Shown here one piece after another: positions 1 to 8,332 of a DNA stretch of 64,000 nt (position 1 is the first letter of the stretch; every line of letters starts with the position of its first letter). The notes below the pieces were generated by a model. That model made no database searches and was not told the origin of the DNA. It was given only the letters and a program-made list of their open reading frames with translations. The stretch is from positions 62,001 through 126,000 of the forward strand of contig JAAWAC010000041.1 in the NCBI GenBank assembly GCA_022791975.1, in the 5' to 3' direction. Position numbers and translations under genes: made by a program. This DNA is from Lachnospiraceae bacterium (GTDB lineage: Bacteria; Bacillota; Clostridia; Lachnospirales; Lachnospiraceae).

Positions 1-1
1 C

Positions 2-799
2 GTGATTTCCGATTATACAGTGACGGAGAAAATGCTCCGCTATTTTATAGAGAAATCCCTGGGAAAACGGTATATGCGTAAGCCCCGGATTGCCGTGTGC
101 GTGCCCAGCGGAGTTACAGAGGTGGAAAAAAAGGCTGTGGAGGACGCTACCTATCAAGCGGGAGCCAGGGAGGTGCTGATTATTGAGGAGCCCATAGCGG
201 CGGCCATTGGTGCGGGAATTGATATCTCTCGCCCCTGTGGAAATATGATTGTAGATATCGGCGGCGGCACCACGGATGTGGCCGTGATTTCCCTGGGGGG
301 AACGGTTGTCAGCAGCTCGGTGAAAATTGCGGGAGATGATTTTGACGAGGCTATTGTCCGCTATATGAGAAAGAAGCACAATCTTCTGATTGGTGAGCGG
401 ACAGCAGAGGACATTAAGATAAAGGTGGGAAGTTGTTATCACCGGCCGGAGGTGGAGTCCATGGATGTGAGGGGACGTAACCTGGTAACTGGCCTTCCCA
501 AAACCGTGAGTGTGACCTCGGAGGATACGGAGGAGGCGCTGCGGGAGACCACACTTCAGATAGTAGAGACCGTGCACAGTGTTCTGGAGAAAACCCCCCC
601 TGAGCTGGCGGCAGACATTGCGGACAGAGGAATTGTACTTACTGGAGGAGGCGCCCTTTTGCGTGGGCTGGAAGAGCTGTTGGAAGAGAAAACGGGTATC
701 AATACCATGACAGCAGAGGATTCCATGAAATGCGTGGCCATTGGCACGGGAAAATTTGTGGAATTTATGTCTGGTCATCGAGACCCGGAAAATTCATAG
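2..799 (+). CDS. mreB: MreB-family rod-shape actin homologue (5' end outside window)
   Basis: This is the C-terminal 265 residues of a bacterial actin of the MreB/Mbl family, which polymerises under the membrane and guides the cell-wall elongation machinery. The frame is open to the left edge, so the first codon here is internal and the gene is truncated by the window. Visible are the actin phosphate-2 loop DIGGGTTD (about residues 85-92 of the visible part), the IEEPIAAAIGAG segment before it, and the adenosine-binding LTGGGALLRGLEELL near residue 213. MreB and Mbl cannot be separated from this part alone. A hairpin terminator follows at 845. Confidence 0.93.
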   Translation: MISDYTVTEKMLRYFIEKSLGKRYMRKPRIAVCVPSGVTEVEKKAVEDATYQAGAREVLIIEEPIAAAIGAGIDISRPCGNMIVDIGGGTTDVAVISLGGTVVSSSVKIAGDDFDEAIVRYMRKKHNLLIGERTAEDIKIKVGSCYHRPEVESMDVRGRNLVTGLPKTVSVTSEDTEEALRETTLQIVETVHSVLEKTPPELAADIADRGIVLTGGGALLRGLEELLEEKTGINTMTAEDSMKCVAIGTGKFVEFMSGHRDPENS

Positions 800-844
800 A
801 ATCGGAGTCTGGGCAACAATAAGCAGAGAAAATTTAAAAACGAG

Positions 845-875
845 GGGCATGGCGTTTATTCGTCATGCTCTTTTG
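845..875 (+). terminator. Hairpin terminator after mreB
   Basis: GGGCATGGCG (845-854) pairs with CGTCATGCTC (861-870) across a 6-nt loop, with two G-U pairs, and is followed by TTTTG. It lies between mreB and recD2. An overlapping second inverted repeat (TTTATTCG 855-862 with CGAATAAA 878-885) cannot form at the same time. Confidence 0.6.
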
Positions 876-925
876 TGCGAATAAATGCCTTGGAATTTGC
901 AGGTATGGAAAAGCGGAGGTCTTTC

Positions 926-3193
926 ATGAAGCTGGAGGGTTATATAGAGCATGTGATCTATCACAGTGAAAATGGATATACAGTATTCGTCCTGGCCGGC
1001 GGCGGGGAGGAAATTACCTGTGTGGGCAGCTTTTCCAGTATCCATGAGGGGGAATATCTGGAATTGGAGGGCTCCTATAAGGTTCATCCCACCTACGGGG
1101 ATCAATTCCAGGTGGAAAGCTTTACCAGCACAACGCCCAAGGATATGTTGGCTATGGAGCGATATCTGGGGAGCGGAGCGGTAAAGGGAGTGGGCGCAGC
1201 TTTGGCGGCCCGGATTGTACGGCGATTTCGGGAGGACACCTTCCGCATTATTGAGGAGGAGCCAGAGCGGCTGATAGAGGTAAAGGGCATCAGCGAAAAA
1301 AAAGCCCGGGAGATTGCGCAGCAGCTGGAGGAAAAGCGGGAGCTGCGGCAAGCCATGATGTTTCTGCAACAGTATGGCATCTCTCCGGGACTTTCTGTAA
1401 AAATTTTCCAGAAATACGGACAGGCCATGTATGATAAAATAAAGAAAAATCCCTATCAGCTGGCCGATGACATAGAAGGTGTGGGATTTCGCACTGCGGA
1501 TGAGATAGCACAACGAGTGGGTATCCAGCGGGACTCGGATTTCCGGGTACGCAGTGGAATCCTCTATACCCTTATGCAGGCAGCTGGGGAGGGGCATACC
1601 TGTTTGCCCCGGGGAAAACTGCTATTTCAGGCAAGAGAGCTTTTGCAGGTGCCAGAGGAGGTTGTGGAAAAACATTTGACAGACCTGTATGTGGAGCGCA
1701 GGCTGGTGCAGCGAATGCTGCCCAATCCCGAGTATACGGGATTTCCGGAAAACGGAGATAGGGAAGTGCCTTTCTTTTATGCGGACAGCTACTATCATAT
1801 GGAGCTGCGGGTGGCTTCCATGCTCTGCGCCTTAAATGAGACGCTGGAGACAGACAAATGGGCGGAGAAGCGTCTGGAGCAGGTGGAACGCCGCTCAAAG
1901 ATTCACCTGGAGGCAGAGCAGCGCCAGGCGGTGGTCCAGGCAGTGCAGAACGGATTGCTGATTATCACTGGAGGCCCTGGCACGGGAAAGACTACCACCA
2001 TCAATACCATTATCCAATATTTTGAGGAGGAACATTTGGAGATTTTGTTGGCAGCTCCTACAGGGCGGGCTGCCAAGCGAATGACAGAGACCACCGGCTA
2101 TGAGGCCAAGACCATACACCGTATGCTGGAGCTGTCGGGCAATCCGGAGCAGGGACAGAACCGGGCAGTATTTATTCGGGACGGGGACAATCCCCTGGAG
2201 GCGGATGTGATCATCATCGACGAGATGTCCATGGTGGATCTATATCTGATGCAGGCTCTGCTGCGGGCTATTCTGCCAGGGACCAGGCTGATTTTGGTGG
2301 GAGATGTGAACCAGCTTCCCAGCGTGGGACCGGGCAATGTGCTGCGGGATATGATTGCCTCCCAGGCCTTTCCGGTAGTGCGTCTGACCCGGATCTTCCG
2401 GCAGGCTGCGGAGAGTGACATTATTGTGAATGCTCACAGGATAAATCGGGGAGAATCTATCATATGGAACAATAAAAGCCGGGATTTCTTTTTTCTGGAG
2501 CGACAGGAGCCTCTGGTGGTAGCTCGTGTAACCCTAGCCCTGGTCCAGGAGAAGCTGCCCCGGTATGTGAAGGCCAAGCCCTTTGATATCCAGGTGTTGA
2601 CGCCTATGCGGAAGGGACCTCTGGGTGTGGAGCAGCTCAATGTGATTCTCCAGGAATATCTAAACCCGAAGGATTCCCAAAAGGAGGAAAAGGAACACAA
2701 AAAGGGCCTGTTCCGGGAGGGGGACAAGGTCATGCAAATCCGAAATAATTACCAGCTGGAGTGGGAGGTGCGCAACCGCTACGGCCTGGCTGTGGACCGG
2801 GGGCTGGGAGTATTTAACGGAGACATGGGGATAATCCGTCAGATCAACCATTTTGCTGAGAATATGCAGGTGGAATTTGATGAGGGCCGGCTGGTGATCT
2901 ATGATTTTAAGCAGCTGGAGGAGCTGGAGCTGGCCTATGCCATTACCATACATAAGTCCCAGGGAAGCGAGTATCCGGCGGTGGTGATTCCGGTTCTTGG
3001 CGGTCCCCGGATGTTGATGAATCGCAACCTCTTATATACGGCGGTAACCCGGGCACGATCCTGCGTGACACTGGTGGGGAGCGCTGCTGTGTTTGAAAAT
3101 ATGGTGAAAAATGAAAATGAGCAGAAACGTTATTCCGGTCTTTCGCAGACTATTCAATCTTATCTATCCGCGCAGATGTCCCATTTGTCATGA
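926..3193 (+). CDS. recD2: ATP-dependent 5'-3' DNA helicase RecD2
   Basis: A 755-residue superfamily 1B helicase of the RecD2 (YrrC) type found in bacteria that lack RecBC. It acts in DNA repair and replication-fork maintenance. The N-terminal OB-like region is followed by helix-hairpin-helix repeats (VKGVGAALA, VKGISEKKA, IEGVGFRTADEIA), the Walker A motif GGPGTGKTT near residue 350, the DEMSMVD Walker B near 430 and the C-terminal AITIHKSQGSEY motif near 670. The upstream ATG codons at 875 and 905 lack a good ribosome site; ATG at 926 has GGAGGT at 915-920, so I start there. The 3' end overlaps comF by 83 bases. Confidence 0.95.
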   Translation: MKLEGYIEHVIYHSENGYTVFVLAGGGEEITCVGSFSSIHEGEYLELEGSYKVHPTYGDQFQVESFTSTTPKDMLAMERYLGSGAVKGVGAALAARIVRRFREDTFRIIEEEPERLIEVKGISEKKAREIAQQLEEKRELRQAMMFLQQYGISPGLSVKIFQKYGQAMYDKIKKNPYQLADDIEGVGFRTADEIAQRVGIQRDSDFRVRSGILYTLMQAAGEGHTCLPRGKLLFQARELLQVPEEVVEKHLTDLYVERRLVQRMLPNPEYTGFPENGDREVPFFYADSYYHMELRVASMLCALNETLETDKWAEKRLEQVERRSKIHLEAEQRQAVVQAVQNGLLIITGGPGTGKTTTINTIIQYFEEEHLEILLAAPTGRAAKRMTETTGYEAKTIHRMLELSGNPEQGQNRAVFIRDGDNPLEADVIIIDEMSMVDLYLMQALLRAILPGTRLILVGDVNQLPSVGPGNVLRDMIASQAFPVVRLTRIFRQAAESDIIVNAHRINRGESIIWNNKSRDFFFLERQEPLVVARVTLALVQEKLPRYVKAKPFDIQVLTPMRKGPLGVEQLNVILQEYLNPKDSQKEEKEHKKGLFREGDKVMQIRNNYQLEWEVRNRYGLAVDRGLGVFNGDMGIIRQINHFAENMQVEFDEGRLVIYDFKQLEELELAYAITIHKSQGSEYPAVVIPVLGGPRMLMNRNLLYTAVTRARSCVTLVGSAAVFENMVKNENEQKRYSGLSQTIQSYLSAQMSHLS

Positions 3194-3848
3194 GGTGGTC
3201 TCCCAGGGAGAGGGGTTGGCCTGTCAGGCCTGTCAGGAACGGCTTACCTATATTCGGGAGCCTTTTTGCACGAAATGCGGGAAGCCTCTGGAGGGGATGA
3301 AAGACAGGGAGTATTGTGACAGCTGTCAAAAAAGGGCCCACAGCTTTGACAGAGGGCGGGCTCTCCTCTGCTACGACGATTGTGTGCGGCAGTCCATAGC
3401 CGCCTTTAAATATCACGGGAGGCGGGAATACCGGGAATTTTATGCTAGGGAAATGGCAAAGGGCTTTTATGAGCTGGCTTTAAGGTGGCAGCCGGAGGCA
3501 CTGATTCCCATTCCTCTGCATGCCTCCAGAAAGCGCAAAAGAGGCTACAATCAGGCAGAGCTGGTGGCCCGGGAGTTGGGGCGTCTGTGGGGAGTGCCCG
3601 TGGATACAGGACTTCTTCGGCGGAGAAAAAAGACGCTTCCTCAAAAACAGCTGAATGAGCGGCAGCGACGGGAGAATCTGAAGGCAGCGTTTTTTATCTT
3701 GGCAGATAAGGTAAAATATAAGACGGTTATTCTGATAGATGATATTTACACTACAGGGAGCACCATGGATGCAGCGGCCCGGATACTCAAGGAAAAGGGG
3801 GTAAGAAAGGTGTATTTTTTGTGTATTAGTATTGGAAGCGGCCGTTAA
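3111..3848 (+). CDS. comF: ComF-family competence protein / phosphoribosyltransferase
   Basis: A 245-residue ComF (GntX) protein. The N-terminus has a zinc-ribbon pattern (CPIC, CQAC, CTKC, CDSC between about residues 22 and 73) and the C-terminus a type I phosphoribosyltransferase fold with the PRPP loop VILIDDIYTTGSTM near residue 205. ComF supports uptake of transforming DNA in naturally competent Firmicutes and may help load recombination proteins. The start lies inside recD2 in another frame, with GGTGA five bases upstream, so translation is probably coupled. An ATG two codons later is an equal alternative. The pairing of recD2 with comF is common in Clostridia. Confidence 0.92.
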   Translation: MKMSRNVIPVFRRLFNLIYPRRCPICHEVVSQGEGLACQACQERLTYIREPFCTKCGKPLEGMKDREYCDSCQKRAHSFDRGRALLCYDDCVRQSIAAFKYHGRREYREFYAREMAKGFYELALRWQPEALIPIPLHASRKRKRGYNQAELVARELGRLWGVPVDTGLLRRRKKTLPQKQLNERQRRENLKAAFFILADKVKYKTVILIDDIYTTGSTMDAAARILKEKGVRKVYFLCISIGSGR

Positions 3849-3881
3849 ATGTGATATACTAAGCGGATAAAGGAGTGGCGT

Positions 3882-4337
3882 ATGTTAAATGAGGAAAAGA
3901 TCAGGCTGATGACAAGAGCGGCAGCCTATGAGGCCCATGAGGGGAAAAAAACCATACCCATAAATCACTACTTTCGTGGGGATTATATCAGCGTAAATCT
4001 GATCTGGAGCTGGGTCAGCTATACGCTGGCTTTTGTGCTCTGTGCGGGAATTTGGGCGTTCAAGAACATGGAATACCTGATGAGTAATATTCATAAAATG
4101 GACTTGGCTGCATTTTCCGAGCAGGTGATTACGCTCTATGTGGCGGGGCTGGCCATATACTTGCTTATCACTTATGTGTACTACAGCTGGCGGTACATGA
4201 AAAATAGAAAAAGCCTTGCCGGGTATTACCAGATATTAAAGCGCATTTCCGGGATTTATGATGCGGAGGGAAAGACCGGGACTGGCAAGCATACCGCAGG
4301 AGGAACAGAGGAAGATGACGACTTTACTGGAATTTAG
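3882..4337 (+). CDS. Small two-helix membrane protein, function unknown
   Basis: A 151-residue protein with two predicted membrane helices (about residues 46-66 and 85-107). The N-terminus is soluble and charged (MLNEEKIRLMTRAAAYE), the middle ends in a basic YMKNRKS stretch, and the tail is acidic (TEEDDDF). I do not recognise a named family. RBS AAAGGAG lies seven bases before the ATG. The gene overlaps the next one by 23 bases, so the two are probably co-translated and act together. They stand directly ahead of cdaA, which makes a membrane complex with the c-di-AMP system possible, but that is inference. Confidence 0.7.
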   Translation: MLNEEKIRLMTRAAAYEAHEGKKTIPINHYFRGDYISVNLIWSWVSYTLAFVLCAGIWAFKNMEYLMSNIHKMDLAAFSEQVITLYVAGLAIYLLITYVYYSWRYMKNRKSLAGYYQILKRISGIYDAEGKTGTGKHTAGGTEEDDDFTGI

Positions 4338-5346
4338 AGAGAAATTAAAATTATTTTATGCCAGGGCAGAGATTTATACCACTCCCCTTTGGAAATTTCT
4401 GCTGGCTTTTCTGGCTTTTTTCATGATTAATCTGAATGTTGGCTTTATGGCCAGACTAAAGAGTCCTACCATAGCTCTGGTGCTGGCGATGGTTTGTTGC
4501 CTTCTGCCCGTGAATATGATCGCGGTTTTTGGAGGGATTTTGATTTTGGCCCATGCCTATGCTCTGTCCCTGGAGGCTTTTGGGGTTGCCACAGTTTTGA
4601 TTCTGATTATGCTCTTGCTATATTTCCGCATGGCGCCCGGGTATGGTTATCTCCTGGTGGCAGTGCCGATTACCTTTGCCTTTAAGATTCCCTATGTGCT
4701 GCCTCTGGTCATGGGACTGGTGGGCACACCGGTGACAGCCATACCGGTGGCCTGTGGCACAGTGGTTTACTATCTGCTTCATTATATGAAGCTTAACACA
4801 GCCATGCTTAGCGAGTCAGGCACAGAGACCATGCAGCAGAAGCTTTTAAATCTCTTTGAAAATGTGGTGAATAACAAGGAGATGCTTCTGCTTATAGTGG
4901 CTTTTTCCCTGACGATTCTGCTGGTCTATGTGATCCGGAAAATGTCTGTGGACTATGCTTGGTATGCGGCCATAATTATGGGGGCAATTACGGAGTTTCT
5001 GGTGGTGCTGGTGGGAAATCTCATGCTACAGACTACCATTGGGATACTTTCCCTGATCCTGGGAAGTCTGGTGGCCATGGGAGTGGCCATGGTGTTGCAG
5101 TTCTTTTTATTCAGCGTGGATTATTCCCGAACAGAGTATGTACAGTTTGAGGATGATGAATACTATTATTATGTAAAGGCTGTGCCCAAGATTACCATTG
5201 CTGTTTCAGATAAAAAGGTAAAAAAGATTAATACCCAGAGGAAGAGTCAGCCCAGGACTCCCTCCAGGAGCCAGCCTAAGATGTCAGCCAAGATGCAGCC
5301 TCCCCACAGAACAACAGGGAGCGGAAAGAGTGGCTCAAGAAATTAG
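4315..5346 (+). CDS. Polytopic membrane protein upstream of cdaA, function unknown
   Basis: A 343-residue protein with about eight hydrophobic helices between residues 25 and 270, followed by an acidic, tyrosine-rich patch (EDDEYYYYVK) and a basic, proline/serine-rich disordered tail. I start at ATG 4315 because CAGGAGGA and AGAGGA lie just upstream; the frame is open further 5'. No transporter signature such as an ABC coupling loop is visible, so I leave the function open. It overlaps the preceding small membrane protein and ends 27 bases before the cdaA start, which implies one transcript with the c-di-AMP genes. Confidence 0.75.
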   Translation: MTTLLEFREKLKLFYARAEIYTTPLWKFLLAFLAFFMINLNVGFMARLKSPTIALVLAMVCCLLPVNMIAVFGGILILAHAYALSLEAFGVATVLILIMLLLYFRMAPGYGYLLVAVPITFAFKIPYVLPLVMGLVGTPVTAIPVACGTVVYYLLHYMKLNTAMLSESGTETMQQKLLNLFENVVNNKEMLLLIVAFSLTILLVYVIRKMSVDYAWYAAIIMGAITEFLVVLVGNLMLQTTIGILSLILGSLVAMGVAMVLQFFLFSVDYSRTEYVQFEDDEYYYYVKAVPKITIAVSDKKVKKINTQRKSQPRTPSRSQPKMSAKMQPPHRTTGSGKSGSRN

Positions 5347-5373
5347 ATTAAAATTTGAGAAAGGATGCATGAG

Positions 5374-6252
5374 ATGAATATCAGCAGTTTTATAGAGCGA
5401 TATATACGCCTGGACGCATTTCCGGGAATTACCAAAACTGATATTGTGGAAATCATCATTCTTTCCTTTATGATCTACCAGGTAATGGTATGGATTAAGC
5501 GCACCAGAACCTGGAGCTTGCTGAAGGGCTTTGTGGTGGTAGCCATAATCGTGCTGTTTGCCGGAGTTTTTCAGATGAGTACCATCCTGTGGCTGTTCCG
5601 CAATGTGTTCAGCATAGGTATTACGGCGCTGGTTATTGTATTCCAGCCGGAGCTTCGAAAGGCTTTGGAGCAGCTGGGGCGCCAGAACCTTATCAGTTCT
5701 GTGTTCAGTTTTGAGAGTGCCCGGGACACGGAGGTGCGCTTTACGGATCGGGTAATCAATGAAATTATAAAGGCTTCCTTTGAGATGGGAAAGGTAAAAA
5801 CCGGAGCCTTAATGGTCATTGAGCGAAATACACCTCTGGGAGAGTATGAGCGGACTGGTATCAGCCTGGACTCTCTTTTGTCCAGCCAGTTACTGATTAA
5901 TATTTTTGAGCATAATACGCCCTTGCATGATGGGGCTGTACTGATTCGGGGAAATCGCATTGTCTCGGCGACCTGTTATTTACCCTTGTCAGATAATCTT
6001 TTACTCAGCAAGGAGCTGGGTACCCGGCATCGGGCAGCTGTGGGAATCAGTGAGGTGACCGACTCTTTGACCATCGTGGTATCCGAAGAGACAGGGTATG
6101 TGTCTGTGGCCATGGAGGGAGAGCTGTTTCGAAATGTGGACCCACAGGAGCTGAGGCACCGTTTGTCCATGCTACAGGATAAGAGTCAGGATACCCGGAA
6201 ATTCAGATTGTGGAAAGGAAGGGGTAAGCATGAAGACAAAGCTGACGAATAA
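5374..6252 (+). CDS. cdaA: Membrane diadenylate cyclase CdaA
   Basis: A 292-residue CdaA (DacA) enzyme that condenses two ATP into cyclic di-AMP, which controls potassium and osmolyte uptake and wall homeostasis. Three N-terminal membrane helices (about residues 20-95) precede the DisA_N catalytic domain, with the DGA motif near residue 185 (TPLHDGAVLI) and the RHR motif near 217 (GTRHRAA). ATG 5374 has AAGGA eight bases upstream; the in-frame ATG at 5365 overlaps that site and is less likely. The 3' end overlaps cdaR by 23 bases, the usual cdaA-cdaR arrangement. Confidence 0.96.
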   Translation: MNISSFIERYIRLDAFPGITKTDIVEIIILSFMIYQVMVWIKRTRTWSLLKGFVVVAIIVLFAGVFQMSTILWLFRNVFSIGITALVIVFQPELRKALEQLGRQNLISSVFSFESARDTEVRFTDRVINEIIKASFEMGKVKTGALMVIERNTPLGEYERTGISLDSLLSSQLLINIFEHNTPLHDGAVLIRGNRIVSATCYLPLSDNLLLSKELGTRHRAAVGISEVTDSLTIVVSEETGYVSVAMEGELFRNVDPQELRHRLSMLQDKSQDTRKFRLWKGRGKHEDKADE

Positions 6253-7876
6253 CCTGGCCCTGAAAATACTTTCTGTGATTTCCGCCATGCTTCTCTGGCT
6301 GATTGTGGCCAATGAGGTGGATCCGGTGCGCACGGAGACCTATACGGGAATCCGGGTGTCTATGCTGAATGAAAATGCCATCACCAGCAAGGGCAAGGTC
6401 TATAAGATTGAGGATGAGAGTGATGTGATTTCCGTGACAGTCAGCGCCAAGCGCTCTGTGCACCGGAATCTGACCAGTGCAGATTTTATCGCCACTGCGG
6501 ATATGGAAAAGGATATTCAGTTTGATAACCTGATTGCCATCCATGTGACCTGTACCAACAGATATGTGAATGCTTCGGATATTAAGAAAAGCAGAAACAA
6601 CGTGAAGGTGAGCATTGAAGACTCAGCCACCGAGGAATTCAATGTGGTGGTGAAATCCAGGGGAACGCCGGGGAGCGGTTATGTGGTGGGAGAGATGATT
6701 CCAGAGCAGCGGGTAATTAAGGTTACCGGTCCGGCTTCTATTATTGAGAGAATCAAACGCATTGAGGCTGAGGTGGATGTGACAGGACGCACGGCAGACG
6801 ATACCGTGGTTTGCAATCTGAATGTTTTGAACACGGACGGAGATCAGCTGGATACCACCTATCTTCAGTACAATGGAAAGTCCTCCGGTATGGCAGTAAA
6901 GATTAACATGTTAAAAACCAAGGAGGTTTCCCTGCGATTTGGAGTATCTGGTACCGTGGGAACCGGGGCCGTTTACAGGGGCATAAGCTTCAAGCCAGAG
7001 ACCATTGAGATCGCAGGCACCGTGGAGGCTCTTCAGGGCTTGACTTCTATTAACATACCAGATGAAGCAGTGAATATCGACGGGTTTACGGAGACCCAGA
7101 CAGTAGAAATCAGTCTGAGTCAGTACCTGCCAGAGAATATCCGATTGGTGGATGAGGCGGCGGACGGAATTGCAGTCGTCATGGTGGAGATTGAGAAAAT
7201 GCAGACCATGGATGTGACGATTCCCATCTCTCAAGTGGCGCTCACAGGAATTCCCAGAGGCTATAGCGTGGACTTTGGGGAGCTTACGGAGGTTTCCCTG
7301 GGCATCAGCGGCTTGCAGGAGGATCTGGAGGAACTGAATACGGATGATATTATAGCCATCCTGCGGGTATCCGGAAGCAATAAGCCTGGAATGTATACAG
7401 GAAGGCTGGAGATACATACGCCCGAGAAATACCATGTGGATGGGGAGGTTTCCGTGGAGTATGAACTGCTGAAGGGAAACAGCGGCCTTGGAAATTCCCA
7501 GTTGCCGGATCTGGATACAGAAGATACCGATCAAAATGAGACCGGAAGTGGCGGCAGTACGGGAAACACCGGTGAAAACGGTGGCAATACAGGAAGTGCT
7601 AGCGGAAGCGGTACAGGTAGTACCGATGGAAGCGGAAGTGGCACGGGAGGCGCTGGTGAAAATGGTGGCAGTGGAGGAAGCGCTGATGGAAGTGGTACAG
7701 AAAGCACTGGTGGGAGTACAGGAGGTACTGGCGGCAGTGGAGGAAGCAGTACGGGGAGTACCGGCGGAAGTGGTAGCGACAGGGAAGGCACCGGCGAAAG
7801 TGCAGATGGAAACAGGAGCAATGACAGTAGAACCGGTGAAAATGCGGATAAAAGCGGCGCCGAGATAGTTGGTTGA
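6230..7876 (+). CDS. cdaR: CdaR (YbbR-domain) regulator of CdaA, with long Gly/Ser tail
   Basis: A 548-residue membrane-anchored protein: one N-terminal helix (residues 8-28) then about four YbbR repeats facing outside, as in CdaR partners that modulate CdaA activity. The start has AAGGAAGGGGTAAGC upstream and overlaps cdaA. The last 110 or so residues (from about 430) are unusual, a low-complexity run of Gly, Ser, Thr, Asn and Glu in GSGG/STGG/GENGG units ending in a charged stretch. This resembles a flexible extracellular or wall-spanning linker. No sortase motif is seen at the end. The repetitive DNA here is likely to vary in length between strains. Confidence 0.92.
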   Translation: MKTKLTNNLALKILSVISAMLLWLIVANEVDPVRTETYTGIRVSMLNENAITSKGKVYKIEDESDVISVTVSAKRSVHRNLTSADFIATADMEKDIQFDNLIAIHVTCTNRYVNASDIKKSRNNVKVSIEDSATEEFNVVVKSRGTPGSGYVVGEMIPEQRVIKVTGPASIIERIKRIEAEVDVTGRTADDTVVCNLNVLNTDGDQLDTTYLQYNGKSSGMAVKINMLKTKEVSLRFGVSGTVGTGAVYRGISFKPETIEIAGTVEALQGLTSINIPDEAVNIDGFTETQTVEISLSQYLPENIRLVDEAADGIAVVMVEIEKMQTMDVTIPISQVALTGIPRGYSVDFGELTEVSLGISGLQEDLEELNTDDIIAILRVSGSNKPGMYTGRLEIHTPEKYHVDGEVSVEYELLKGNSGLGNSQLPDLDTEDTDQNETGSGGSTGNTGENGGNTGSASGSGTGSTDGSGSGTGGAGENGGSGGSADGSGTESTGGSTGGTGGSGGSSTGSTGGSGSDREGTGESADGNRSNDSRTGENADKSGAEIVG

Positions 7877-7938
7877 AGTTATAAGAATTGGGGAAGTATA
7901 AAAGGTGAGCAAAGGATATAAGAACGGGAGGTTTTACT

Positions 7939-8202
7939 ATGGTAAGCAAAAAAGTAGTCATCAAGAATCCGACAGGCCTGCATCTGCGTCCCGCGGGAAT
8001 ATTGTGCAAGACTGCCATGCAGTTTAAGTCCCTGATTACCTTTACCTTTGGGGATACCACGGCCAATGCCAAGAGTGTTTTAAGCGTGCTGGGGGCATGT
8101 GTCAAATCTGGCGATGAGATAGAGATGATTTGCAGTGGCGCAGATGAAGAGCTGGCGCTAAAAACCCTGGTGGATGCCATAGAGAGTGGTCTGGGCGAAT
8201 AG
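7939..8202 (+). CDS. ptsH: HPr phosphocarrier protein
   Basis: An 87-residue HPr. The active-site histidine is His15 in GLHLRPAG, phosphorylated by enzyme I in the PTS. The regulatory serine is Ser46 in NAKSVLSVL, the target of HPr kinase in Firmicutes, so both sugar transport and CcpA-type catabolite control are possible. Length and motif spacing match the family. GGGAGG precedes the ATG by eight bases. It follows cdaR by 62 bases. No enzyme I gene is adjacent. A paralogue such as Crh is unlikely because His15 is present. Confidence 0.95.
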   Translation: MVSKKVVIKNPTGLHLRPAGILCKTAMQFKSLITFTFGDTTANAKSVLSVLGACVKSGDEIEMICSGADEELALKTLVDAIESGLGE

Positions 8203-8332
8203 GGAGCCTGGAATTGCGGGTCTTGTATTGTGATAGAAATTGGAACAAAGGATGATGGGGGTACAGGCAGACTGGAGAAATTCTGGCCTGCCTGTTACCA
8301 GTCTGTAAAAACCAGAGGCAGCGGAGGTTAGA

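Noticed and set aside
6911-8180. Long minus-strand open frames opposite cdaR and HPr
   Set aside because: They mirror the glycine-rich repeats of cdaR, have no ribosome site, and the plus-strand genes are certain.
8268-8305. Terminator after HPr
   Set aside because: CAGACTGG and CCAGTCTG pair, but no T tract follows and an alternative GGCAG/CTGCC pairing competes; too weak to call.
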